DNA of 64,000 nucleotides from SZAS-7 sp964514655 (GTDB taxonomy: Bacteria; Chlamydiota; Chlamydiia; Chlamydiales; FEN-1388): NCBI GenBank assembly GCA_964514655.1, contig CAZEQY010000014.1:15250-79249 (forward strand), given 5' to 3'. Numbering within the stretch: position 1 is the stretch's first letter; each line of letters opens with the position of its first letter. Shown one piece after another: positions 41,878-50,280 of this stretch. The notes beneath the pieces were generated by a model. That model saw only the letters and a list, made by a program, of their open reading frames with translations. It was not told the origin of the DNA and searched no databases. The translations under genes and the position numbers were made by a program.

Positions 41878-41938
41878 CTACAAGGCATCCGATAAGTATC
41901 CAAAGCGCCTTTTGAGGATGCGGCTTTTTAACGTGCAT
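41843..41938 (-). CDS. Small membrane peptide (31 aa)
   Basis: The frame encodes MHVKKPHPQKALW followed by a single hydrophobic helix ending LCVALA. Its ATG overlaps the TAA of the upstream small gene (TAATG), a common sign of translational coupling. It overlaps the end of the PEGA gene on the other strand by 35 bases. The short length makes the call uncertain. Confidence 0.45.
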   Translation of the reverse strand: MHVKKPHPQKALWILIGCLVAIAVVLCVALA

Positions 41939-42066
41939 TACTTTGCTGGTTGCTCTACAGTTTTAGGCTTTGGCGCTTCCGTAGGCCCTTTGTGGTAGTT
42001 CTCAAAAAGCAGCCAAGCAATGCCTAGCAGCACAATAATCGTTAACACAATATCTCTATTTGCCAT
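41938..42066 (-). CDS. Small single-pass membrane protein (42 aa)
   Basis: GGAGAA lies 6 bases ahead of ATG 42066. The protein is MANRD, a hydrophobic helix (IVLTIIVLLGIAWLLF), then a Pro/Lys-rich tail (KGPTEAPKPKTVEQPAK). This is a plausible N-in membrane anchor with a short proline-rich extension. It lies downstream of tsaD on the same strand, 59 bases after its stop. The function is unknown. Confidence 0.6.
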   Translation of the reverse strand: MANRDIVLTIIVLLGIAWLLFENYHKGPTEAPKPKTVEQPAK

Positions 42067-42125
42067 CTTTTTCTCCATGGTTTTTTTATACCCTAATGGC
42101 GAAACAGGATTTAAATTTCAACAGA

Positions 42126-43118
42126 TTAATTGCGCAAGAAGGGGATGCGGGTTTCGGGGTCTATGTCGAGGGTGGGTAGGGGGGCTTTGTGGAAGGCAAG
42201 GCCCGCGATCATGGCGGCGTTGTCGAGGCAAAGATCTACCTTTGGCCAAAAAAGCTGTAGGGGCAGTCTTTCACTCAAAAGGGTGCGTAGGCGTTTATTT
42301 TGGGTAACGCCGCCGCCAAGGTAGATTGCCTTATAGGTATCTTGTTGCAAGGCAAGTTCTATCTTGTGTAAGACATCGTGAAAGACAGCTTCTTGAAACG
42401 ATGCGCATATGTCATAGACATCTTGTTCTGTAAGAGGTTTTGCAAGGTCTCGTATTGTATAGAGCACACTTGTCTTTATGCCGCTAAATGAAAAATCAAG
42501 GGGATTTGCTTTGACCCTTCCTGCCTTAAAGCGAAAGCGCGATGGGTCGCCAGCTAGTGCAAGCTTTTCGACTTTGGGGCCTCCGGGATATCCTAGCATA
42601 AGCATTTTGGCGACTTTATCAAATGACTCACCAATGGCATCGTCAATAGTTTCGCCAATAAGGCGGTAGGAGCCTACTCCAAGCATGCTTACAAGGCTTG
42701 TGTGGCCGCCGGAAAGTACTGCACCAAGTGCAGGAAAGTGCGTGTTTTCGTGCGACATAACAGCAGCATAGAGGTGCGCTTCAATGTGGTTAATAGGGAT
42801 AAGCGGTTTATCTAACGCAAGGGCTAAAGACTTTGCAAAATGGAGCCCTACAAGTAAAGCACCAACGAGTCCTGGCCCTTTAGCTACAGCAATGGCATCG
42901 ATATCATCTAAAGAGCATCCAGCTTCACTTAGTGCCTTTTGCAGCACCGGAACAATAACATCAATATGACGCCTGCAGGCAAGTTCCGGCACAACGCCGC
43001 CAAACTCCTTATGTAGGTCAATCTGGGAGCTTATGACGTTAGATAAAATATGAACACCATCTTGCACTACTGCTAAGGCTGTTTCATCGCATGTTGATTC
43101 AATTCCGAGTATTCGCAT
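42126..43118 (-). CDS. tsaD: tRNA N6-adenosine threonylcarbamoyltransferase TsaD
   Basis: TsaD, with TsaB and TsaE, installs t6A37 on ANN-decoding tRNAs. The ASKHA-fold markers are present: GIESTCDETALAVV, VPELACRRHID with metal-binding His residues, NHIEAHLYA (the second His pair, HxxxH), SGGHTSL, DDAIGESFDKVAKMLMLGYPGGP, and the C-terminal DNAAMIAGLA. The 330-aa length is normal. It is 28 bases downstream of the exported dikinase-like gene. Confidence 0.97.
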   Translation of the reverse strand: MRILGIESTCDETALAVVQDGVHILSNVISSQIDLHKEFGGVVPELACRRHIDVIVPVLQKALSEAGCSLDDIDAIAVAKGPGLVGALLVGLHFAKSLALALDKPLIPINHIEAHLYAAVMSHENTHFPALGAVLSGGHTSLVSMLGVGSYRLIGETIDDAIGESFDKVAKMLMLGYPGGPKVEKLALAGDPSRFRFKAGRVKANPLDFSFSGIKTSVLYTIRDLAKPLTEQDVYDICASFQEAVFHDVLHKIELALQQDTYKAIYLGGGVTQNKRLRTLLSERLPLQLFWPKVDLCLDNAAMIAGLAFHKAPLPTLDIDPETRIPFLRN

Positions 43119-43146
43119 AGGTGTAAGTATAGCATTTTACAAAACT

Positions 43147-44913
43147 TTATTCAAGAAATGGCCGCACCTGAAGGATGTAGAGCGAGTTGTCGTGAAAGAG
43201 CCATTCGATGTCAAGGGGTTGAGCCTTTCCAAAAAGCCTCTGGATGCGATAGGCGCTATTTCCAAGTGCCGTTACCTGTTGATCAGTAAGGATGGGTGAT
43301 GCATCGCCATCGCTTTGAACCTCTTGTATGCCTCCAGCATCATCTAAAATAGATTTTGTGCTAGACGTTGTTCTTGATAGTACTTTGATGCCCTTATTGT
43401 CGTAGTTGTAGATGATCTGTTCCGGTATCAAGGCTCCTTCTACAACAGATATGCCAAGGCCTCTATGGGCGTTGATGGTATAGACTTCCATAGTTTCTGT
43501 AGGGTCAAAGATGTCCTTTGTAACAAGTACGCCAGCAGAGTCGGCATTCACACTTTTTTGCAGCAAGATAGCGCCATAGACAGTATTATGGTCTATGCCA
43601 TAACGTGCTCGTTCCTTACACGCCTTATCGCTCCATACACTTGCCCAAACGCACTTAATAGCCTGTTCTAGGCTTGCACGATCTTTTACATTGGCAACAG
43701 TTTCATAAAGCCCTGCTCCGTTAAAGTCTTTAAGGTCTTCAGCGTTTGTAGAGCTTCTTACAAAATAGCCCTCATCTATATCCGGAAGGGCATCTAAAAG
43801 TGCATTACTCAAGGGTTGGGAAAGTATTTTTTCACGAATTTCTGAAGGCGTGAGCCCTTTGTCTAGCACTCCTGATAGATGCTCAAAATAGTAAGAAAAG
43901 GGAATTGCATATCCTTCTGGAATGTTGAGTGTAAGCTGAGAGGCTATGCCAAGGTTTGTGGCCTTTGCTCCATAGGCAGCCATATCTACTAGGCGAAGTT
44001 CAGTAAGAGGCTTTATAGCCTTTTGGGCAAGGTTTACGGGGGCAAGCTTGACTACTTTTGCCTCTCTTGGTTGTGCGTAGAGAGAGATTTCTTCCTCTGT
44101 TGCAGGGCGCAAGCTATAGCCCTCAGATGTTGTTTCAAAATAGACGTACTCGCCTTCAAGAGCTTTATAGGTGCTGCTTGCCTCTTTAATGCCGGCGTGG
44201 GGTATTTTCCATGAGCGTGCGCGAAGAGCAAGGTGCGATAGCGGCGTAGAAAATTGCTCTGTAATAATCCCTCTTACCGGTGTGATGTCGGGAATAAGCT
44301 TGGGTAAGATGATGATGGCATCTTCGCGATATTCGGGCGGGTCTATCTCCAAAATGCCTACGCTTATGCCTCTATGTAGAAGTTGGTAGCAAGAGCTTGT
44401 AAAGAGCTCGTGATTTGTGAGTATGGGTATATCCGATAGCGTCATCGCCACTTGTTCTTGATAGGTAGATGTGGGCCTAAAGTGGACCTTATCGGCAAGA
44501 TAAAATGAGCTCAAGAGCGCTTTAAAGCCGCGCTCGATGTCAGCTTTTGTTGCCTTATCGCCTTCCCAGAGCGAGAGGCTCCAGAGATTTTGGTTTGTGT
44601 GGTAGACGAGGTAGCATAAAAGGTAGTTAGGCTTAACTTCATCGTAATTTTTTGCATATTCAGTGTATACTTTTTGCGAAAGCGGCTTTTGTATTAGCTC
44701 TTTAAGCAAAAAGTCAATGTGCATGGGGTAGGTATGAACATCAAAGTAGTAAATAGCATTGCTTTTGAGGTCCAGTACAAATTTAGTATACCGATCACCA
44801 TTAACCTGTATAGAATTTTGCTCAAACTCTCTATATGAATCAATTCTATTACAATAAGAAGCTTCAAGAGAAAGGGTAAGAAATAAAAGTAATGCTAATA
44901 TTCGATTTTTCAT
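43147..44913 (-). CDS. Exported dikinase-like protein: phospho-His domain followed by ATP-grasp domain
   Basis: A Sec signal peptide (MKNRILALLLFLTLSLEAS) heads the 588-aa protein. Residues 20-200 are unassigned. Around 213-245 is a phosphohistidine swivel motif, STPLSHLALRARSWKIPHAG, with His227. Residues 310-588 are a PEP synthase/PPDK-type ATP-grasp domain: YGAKATNLG, NIPEGYAIP, FVRSSTNAEDL, and the closing DIEWLFHDNSLYILQVRPF. In PEP synthase and PPDK the ATP-grasp domain comes first; here it is last, as in alpha-glucan water dikinases. No PEP/pyruvate TIM-barrel domain is present, so PEP synthesis is unlikely. Phosphorylating a glycan or protein outside the cytoplasm is a hypothesis. Confidence 0.7.
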   Translation of the reverse strand: MKNRILALLLFLTLSLEASYCNRIDSYREFEQNSIQVNGDRYTKFVLDLKSNAIYYFDVHTYPMHIDFLLKELIQKPLSQKVYTEYAKNYDEVKPNYLLCYLVYHTNQNLWSLSLWEGDKATKADIERGFKALLSSFYLADKVHFRPTSTYQEQVAMTLSDIPILTNHELFTSSCYQLLHRGISVGILEIDPPEYREDAIIILPKLIPDITPVRGIITEQFSTPLSHLALRARSWKIPHAGIKEASSTYKALEGEYVYFETTSEGYSLRPATEEEISLYAQPREAKVVKLAPVNLAQKAIKPLTELRLVDMAAYGAKATNLGIASQLTLNIPEGYAIPFSYYFEHLSGVLDKGLTPSEIREKILSQPLSNALLDALPDIDEGYFVRSSTNAEDLKDFNGAGLYETVANVKDRASLEQAIKCVWASVWSDKACKERARYGIDHNTVYGAILLQKSVNADSAGVLVTKDIFDPTETMEVYTINAHRGLGISVVEGALIPEQIIYNYDNKGIKVLSRTTSSTKSILDDAGGIQEVQSDGDASPILTDQQVTALGNSAYRIQRLFGKAQPLDIEWLFHDNSLYILQVRPFLE

Positions 44914-44994
44914 GTGGTAACTTTAGCAGAAATAGATCTTTACGAATAGTAACTATTTATGATAGAATTTCGTTTAATTTAATTGAAGGTTGTA

Positions 44995-45978
44995 ATGGAT
45001 CCAGTTTGCTTTCGTTGTTATCCTTCTGATTGTCAGGGGCATTCTAAAAAGAAACAAAATCGACGCCTTGCTCGGTCTGATGAGCTTATGACTGATGTTT
45101 TCAAGGAAAATATACCTAAACGAAACTGTGATATTGAGCTAGAGGCCTTAGATGCAAATGCTCAACTCAAGAAGCGCCATGTGGAGTCTGTAGGACAAGA
45201 CGACATGGATATTGATGAGCTTGAAAATATGATGGCAAACACAAAGCTTGCATATGTTACAGGGGGAGCTTTGGTGTTTGATCCTTCACACTCTTCAGTA
45301 TTAGACGATCAAGATTTTATCGAGGCAGGAACAACCTGTGGAGATTTTGAGCAGCTTATAGTACATCAAGGTGCATTTATATCAGACGAGGGAATGCAAA
45401 GAGTGCTTTGGCATAAGTGGAAGTGTGGAGAGTCCCCTTTAGAGAGGTTTGAGATTGGCTATTTGCCCAATGTAACAGACAACACGCTTTTTGTACTTGG
45501 CGATTATTTTCCAGGACTTTTAGAGCTACATATTACCGGTCATTTAGATCCTCAAAAGCCGATGCGCATAACTTCTGAAGGTGTTGCAGTGCTTGCTAGC
45601 TGTTGCAAAATGTTAGAGGTTGTAAACCTCAACTGGTGTCGTGGCATATCTAATAAAGCACTTTTTGCCTTGGCGGCTAACTGTCCAATGCTTAGAGAGT
45701 TTTCCGCCTATAGCTGCCTGGAATTTACTCAAGAGGGTTTTGAGAGTCTTGTGTCTAGTTGCATCAATCTTGAACAGTTGGAACTATGTGACTGCACGCA
45801 AGTAACCGATGAGTGGCTATATTTCCTTATTGAGCATGCCCCAAATCTTAGAATGCTTGATGTAACAGGTTGCAGCAAACTGTCAGATAACGCCCTTAAA
45901 GCTATCCTTAAACACTTTAATGAACTAGAGTTACATACTGATCGCAACAATCTTACTACTAGTTTTTCGCAAGGTTAG
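44995..45978 (+). CDS. Leucine-rich-repeat protein (Cys-containing, F-box/AMN1-like)
   Basis: The start ATG 44995 follows GAAGG. Residues 165-310 contain at least four 26-residue repeats of the cysteine-containing LRR class found in eukaryotic F-box proteins: CKMLEVVNLNWCRGIS, CPMLREFSAYSCLEFT, CINLEQLELCDCTQVTDEWL and APNLRMLDVTGCSKLSD. The N-terminal 100 residues are Lys/Arg/Glu-rich, with a DDMDIDELENM acidic patch and CFRC near the start. No F-box is recognisable. This repeat class is rare in bacteria outside intracellular groups, which makes a host-directed role plausible; the next gene also ends in LRRs. Confidence 0.85.
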   Translation: MDPVCFRCYPSDCQGHSKKKQNRRLARSDELMTDVFKENIPKRNCDIELEALDANAQLKKRHVESVGQDDMDIDELENMMANTKLAYVTGGALVFDPSHSSVLDDQDFIEAGTTCGDFEQLIVHQGAFISDEGMQRVLWHKWKCGESPLERFEIGYLPNVTDNTLFVLGDYFPGLLELHITGHLDPQKPMRITSEGVAVLASCCKMLEVVNLNWCRGISNKALFALAANCPMLREFSAYSCLEFTQEGFESLVSSCINLEQLELCDCTQVTDEWLYFLIEHAPNLRMLDVTGCSKLSDNALKAILKHFNELELHTDRNNLTTSFSQG

Positions 45979-46083
45979 TTGTTTTTTATTTCCCGTAAAA
46001 CATCCTTATCCCTAAGATGAGTTTTGTTATGTTTCTTCTTTAGTTTGAAACATGCAAACGTAATACATAAAAGGGGATAGCGT

Positions 46084-49000
46084 ATGGATCCAATAGATGC
46101 ATTAACAGAAAAGTTATTTAATTTGGAGTTCCTGCCTAAAGGCTCTTCAATGACCTTGCAAGGGCATGAATTAACAAGTACAGAACATTATCATGAAGAA
46201 CTTGAAGCATTAAAAGTAAAATCAGCATCTATACAGGCAAAGTTTACTGGTGATAAAGATTTAGTTGGTCTATCTAGAAGAGTACAAAGTATTAAAATAC
46301 GCTTTTTGACTTCATTTGGAGAAGAAGTGTCTGCTACCGGCAATTGTAGAACGTTACGCGTAATTCGCGAGGGCGGATATGCCTATGCCGATTATGCAGC
46401 AATAATGGGGTTTTTTGTTAAGGCGGTCACTCAGCAAGAAGTAGAAGCAAGAAAAGCCTTTCAAGCTGCTAATTACGATCTTGCACACAAGCATTTTTCA
46501 GCAATTGCTGAGGCTCTTAGTTGCGATAAAGCCTCGCCTCGCTATTTTCACGTACATCTTGCACTGCTCGCTACGCTCTTGAAGCAATCAAAAGTCCGTG
46601 AGGCTATCGATATACTCCTCCGGTTAGAAAGAGAAATTCCGAATGACGATAAATTGTTGCGAGCAGAATGTGCGCAACAAAGAAAAGCGATTACAGATGT
46701 AGTTGTTGATCTATTTAATAGGAATGAAGGCGCCTTAAAAGGCCTTGAAGCACGTATTAGGGATGCGGGAGGAACTGTTCGTAAGCTTTTATCAGGAGAG
46801 CGCCTGCAGCAAGTTACGGACCTACGCACCTATTTGAGCGACTTGCGTCCTGTGCAGGTCACGCTTGATCGCATTGAGCACGACGGTAGAGCGTGTCTAG
46901 ATGCCTTAAAAGACTTAGTTACATTTTACCAAGCTTTAGGGCTTGAGCCAAAAAGTAGGAATGAGTTTGTTGGTAAACTACTTACGTATTGGAGAAATCT
47001 CAATGGAAGTGCTATTCAGCTTTTTGAGCAGCTAGTAGCCGCAAGAACTCGCGAAATGCAGTGTCGCGGATTAGTGGATTGGATATCTCATAGGCTTGGT
47101 GAGTATAGAGCGCCATCTCCAGAGCCCATAGCAGATGATGTACAGCCTGAACAGCAAAATATTGAGCTATCTGCTGTTTATAAATGGGCATTAACCTATC
47201 TTGGAGCTCTTTATGCATCTAACGAAGTGTCACAAAATTCGCTTACTAGAGTAGTATGCCTAATGCGAGAGAATTCTGATGTCTTCTTTAGGTATGGGTC
47301 TAACCTGAGGTCTGATGTTAAGTTTTGTTTTGGGCAAGAGAATAAAGGTGTAAGCCTCTTGTTTTTAGCAGTGCTCTCAGAGATGATTCAGAACGAATAC
47401 TGTACAGTAGTCAAGATCAGGATGCGTACAGATTGGACCTGGTCGTGGCTTTATCAATATGCAAGAAGTGTGATTACAAGAGAGACTCTTGAATCCGTTC
47501 CACAGATTGTTGTAACACAAGAAATGATGGCAAGGGCTATGCCACATGCTAAAAATCCTGTACAAGTTTTGCATAGAATTCTTACCACATTCCAGGAATG
47601 TAACGAGAAGGGATTTGATCAATTATCTGCTGAACAAAAAGTAACCCTTTTTGAAAGTGCCTATGACTTTCTTCTGGTGGCAAAAAATATCGCAGAACAC
47701 TGGATTGAACCACAGTATACGAAAAAATTTGAAGATGAACTTGATGCGCTTGAATTTTTGCGTGTCTGCCAAGCAAGAAGAAGTGGTCTTCCTTACGAAC
47801 GGTTTAAGACAAAGCTTAAAGAATTGCAAAGTTCACAGTTTCTTCAGTGGATTGGTCTTTATAATCCAGAACGAAATGGTGTGACTGTTGAAAATGCAGA
47901 AAAGTATGCACAGCTCTTTTTTGTTGTTGCCGACACTGCTGAGTTGCATTTTGCAGATGAAAAGAAGTTTACAGATGAAGAAGTCTATCTAATAGCTACA
48001 TTCCTTATCAATCGCTATAGGGAGCTAAAAAAATTCAACTTACTACCAAAGACAGCTGAGGATCTAGACTCAAGACTTACGCAGTTTATGGCAAGGTGCG
48101 TAAAAAGAACAAGTCAAGAACTGCGGCAGAGGTATTTTGATGCGCCGGTGCTCCATGAAATTGAGAGTTTGCATAGTGAAGCAATTAATGCTATCGCCGG
48201 GCTTTTACTTGATAAGGGAGTGCGTGATTTTCTTGAACAGGCAGTCTATCCTCACCTTAAAAGCCTGCGGCTTGATTGGGGAATATCTGAACATAATGAC
48301 CGTACAGACTTTAGACGCTGTACAAATCTTTTGCACCTTGAAATGCCACTTACTTCACACGAGAGTGCTCAGGAGCTTCAGTGGATTGCAACTCATTTAC
48401 AGGCATTAGCTAGTCTTACATTGAGAAACGGGCCCGTGTATGTACAGGCGTTAAACGATATGAAGAGCCTGGGCTGTTTGTCGCTTGTAAATATCCATGA
48501 GGTGCTTGATTTATCAGGCTGTAATCGCCTGCAGTGGCAACTCAGAGAGCTTTATCTTCATGATGTTACAGTAAGAGAGAATTCACTTTCGTGGGTGGGG
48601 GCAAGTCGGCAGCTTTCGTCGCTACAACTGTCTCATAATTGCATACAAGGCGCCGCCCGGATTGGTTCGCTTATGCCACCTGCGGGCAGGCAGATTAATG
48701 GAAACCCATGCATTACTCAGCTTCTTGTTGGAGCAAAGTATCGCACTCAAGATAGAGGCCCGATTCTTATGGATCTTGATCAAGATCCTGGCTTTAAGGC
48801 CTCATTACTTGCGCTTTTAGATGCTCACTCAGCAGTAAAGCCCGTTAAGGATCTTACCTTGTTTGCGACCTCTCAGGGCTCTTTACTTGAGTGGCTACGA
48901 ACAATGAATGAGCGCGCATCGCTTACGCACCTAACAATTTCGCTTGGACGAAAGGCGTTTTCTGAGCAGGCCGTCCAGGAATATGCTCAACAGCATGGGC

Positions 49001-49245
49001 TTCGATTAGACTCACAAGAAGATATCAATTGGGTTGTTGGAAAAATGCAGAAAACACCAATTGATGCTGAACTTGACTGTCTTGCCGATTTTTCTGGTTT
49101 AGAGTACTTTACATTTCATTCAGATGATTATGCGATCGAGCAGCACGTCAGGGATCATATCTTTAGAGGCTGCCCAAATCTGAAAAAATGCGTGCGGGTG
49201 ATGTCTGATGGCAGCACGACTGACATACCGATTAAACGAAATTAG
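46084..49245 (+). CDS. Very long helical-repeat protein with C-terminal LRR region (1053 aa)
   Basis: AAGGGG precedes the start. Residues 120-215 contain TPR-like pairs (AFQAANYDLAHKHFSAIAEA and KQSKVREAIDILLRLEREIP). A long helical middle follows, with no motif I recognise. From about residue 725 to 1040 there are irregular leucine-rich repeats: LKSLRLDWGIS, NLLHLEMPLTS, ALASLTLRNGP, LGCLSLVNI, LRELYLHDVTV and LSSLQLSHNCI. There is no signal peptide. It follows the LRR gene at 44995 on the same strand with 105 bases between. The combination suggests a protein-interaction scaffold or effector. The 3' end overlaps the next minus-strand gene by 4 bases. Confidence 0.8.
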   Translation: MDPIDALTEKLFNLEFLPKGSSMTLQGHELTSTEHYHEELEALKVKSASIQAKFTGDKDLVGLSRRVQSIKIRFLTSFGEEVSATGNCRTLRVIREGGYAYADYAAIMGFFVKAVTQQEVEARKAFQAANYDLAHKHFSAIAEALSCDKASPRYFHVHLALLATLLKQSKVREAIDILLRLEREIPNDDKLLRAECAQQRKAITDVVVDLFNRNEGALKGLEARIRDAGGTVRKLLSGERLQQVTDLRTYLSDLRPVQVTLDRIEHDGRACLDALKDLVTFYQALGLEPKSRNEFVGKLLTYWRNLNGSAIQLFEQLVAARTREMQCRGLVDWISHRLGEYRAPSPEPIADDVQPEQQNIELSAVYKWALTYLGALYASNEVSQNSLTRVVCLMRENSDVFFRYGSNLRSDVKFCFGQENKGVSLLFLAVLSEMIQNEYCTVVKIRMRTDWTWSWLYQYARSVITRETLESVPQIVVTQEMMARAMPHAKNPVQVLHRILTTFQECNEKGFDQLSAEQKVTLFESAYDFLLVAKNIAEHWIEPQYTKKFEDELDALEFLRVCQARRSGLPYERFKTKLKELQSSQFLQWIGLYNPERNGVTVENAEKYAQLFFVVADTAELHFADEKKFTDEEVYLIATFLINRYRELKKFNLLPKTAEDLDSRLTQFMARCVKRTSQELRQRYFDAPVLHEIESLHSEAINAIAGLLLDKGVRDFLEQAVYPHLKSLRLDWGISEHNDRTDFRRCTNLLHLEMPLTSHESAQELQWIATHLQALASLTLRNGPVYVQALNDMKSLGCLSLVNIHEVLDLSGCNRLQWQLRELYLHDVTVRENSLSWVGASRQLSSLQLSHNCIQGAARIGSLMPPAGRQINGNPCITQLLVGAKYRTQDRGPILMDLDQDPGFKASLLALLDAHSAVKPVKDLTLFATSQGSLLEWLRTMNERASLTHLTISLGRKAFSEQAVQEYAQQHGLRLDSQEDINWVVGKMQKTPIDAELDCLADFSGLEYFTFHSDDYAIEQHVRDHIFRGCPNLKKCVRVMSDGSTTDIPIKRN

Positions 49246-49778
49246 TGGCTCTTATAGAGCCATTTTTTAAAAAGCTTTGCCATAAAGGGCATCCAGAAGT
49301 AGGTCATGGTAAGGACGATCCATGGCGTTGAGACGGCGATGCGAAGGACGAGCGGCAGCTTTGCAAGATGCTCGCCAAAGAGGTAGTTAAAAGCGATAAG
49401 CAGTGGCGTAATGGCAATCCATGTTACTACAGCCATTTTGTGGCGGGCAGGTGGCGTCATGGTGGTTTGTCCAGGCAGGGTAAACCAGGTTTCAAGCCCC
49501 GTGATTACCTGCAAGGTGGTTGGGCGGTCGATGAGTTTGTCTATTTCTTGGACCAGGGTTTTACGCTCGTGGGATTCTAGCCATGAATGGAGGTTTTGTT
49601 CTGTGTCAAAGCGAAAGAGAACTCTATAAAGGTTTTCTTCCTTCAGCACGCGAGTGTCAAGGTAGCCTGCAAAGGCTCTAGAGGCTTCTATTATGGCATC
49701 AAGTAGCTTTTCAAAAGCTTCTTTATTGCCGGGGCACACTCTTCGATCAACAATTACGGATACTGGATGTTCTTTCAT
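49242..49778 (-). CDS. ABM-domain protein with membrane helices (178 aa)
   Basis: The start is MKEHPVS at 49778, preceded by AAGGA; a longer open frame reaches antisense into ogt. Residues 5-95 have the antibiotic-biosynthesis-monooxygenase fold: VSVIVDRRVCPGNKEAFEKL, GYLDTRVL, YRVLFRFDTEQNLHSWLES, and the TGLETWFTLP closing strand. Two or three membrane helices follow (VVTWIAITPLLIAFNYLF; VSTPWIVLTMTYFWMPFM). This ABM-plus-membrane layout is a known family of undefined activity. It diverges from ogt with only 46 bases between, so they may share a control region. Confidence 0.85.
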   Translation of the reverse strand: MKEHPVSVIVDRRVCPGNKEAFEKLLDAIIEASRAFAGYLDTRVLKEENLYRVLFRFDTEQNLHSWLESHERKTLVQEIDKLIDRPTTLQVITGLETWFTLPGQTTMTPPARHKMAVVTWIAITPLLIAFNYLFGEHLAKLPLVLRIAVSTPWIVLTMTYFWMPFMAKLFKKWLYKSH

Positions 49779-49824
49779 AATCCTTACTTGCAAAATAAAT
49801 AGATTTTTATTATAAATTGTTGCC

Positions 49825-50280
49825 ATGTTGATGTCAATAAAAGTAATTGAAACACCTTTAGGGCAAATGACGGCTGTGGCAAGCGATAGGGCTCTACATC
49901 GCCTAGAGTTTACTTCTTGTCTAGATGTAACAGCCAAGCCGAGCAAAATTATCGATCAGCTCGAAGAGGAGCTCGCTCTTTATTTTGAAAAGAAGCTACA
50001 GGTGTTTACAGTGCCATTAGAGCCTCAAGGCACGTCCTTTCAAAAGGCGGTGTGGGAAGAGCTTACCAAAGTGCCTTACGGTAAAACAGCGTCCTATCGC
50101 GACATTGCCGAGGCGCTAAATAAGCCTACAGCCTATCGAGCAGCTGCCCAAGCAAATGGCCGCAATCCCATTGTCATCATTATTCCCTGCCATAGGATTA
50201 TCAATTCAAACGGAGCCCTCGGCGGCTATAGCTCAGGCCTTGAGCGAAAAAAATGGCTTTTGGCTCATGAAAATTGCTAG
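49825..50280 (+). CDS. ogt: Methylated-DNA--protein-cysteine methyltransferase
   Basis: This suicide enzyme takes the methyl group from O6-methylguanine onto its active Cys. The active site IPCHRII is intact, with the preceding asparagine hinge and Tyr (VPYGKTASYRDIA; AANGRNPI), and the C-terminal GGYSSGLERKKWLL. At 151 aa it is the short, Ogt-like form without an Ada regulatory domain. Two in-frame ATGs (49825 and 49831) are equally possible starts. The last bases overlap the stop of the convergent minus-strand gene in a shared CTAG. Confidence 0.95.
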   Translation: MLMSIKVIETPLGQMTAVASDRALHRLEFTSCLDVTAKPSKIIDQLEEELALYFEKKLQVFTVPLEPQGTSFQKAVWEELTKVPYGKTASYRDIAEALNKPTAYRAAAQANGRNPIVIIIPCHRIINSNGALGGYSSGLERKKWLLAHENC

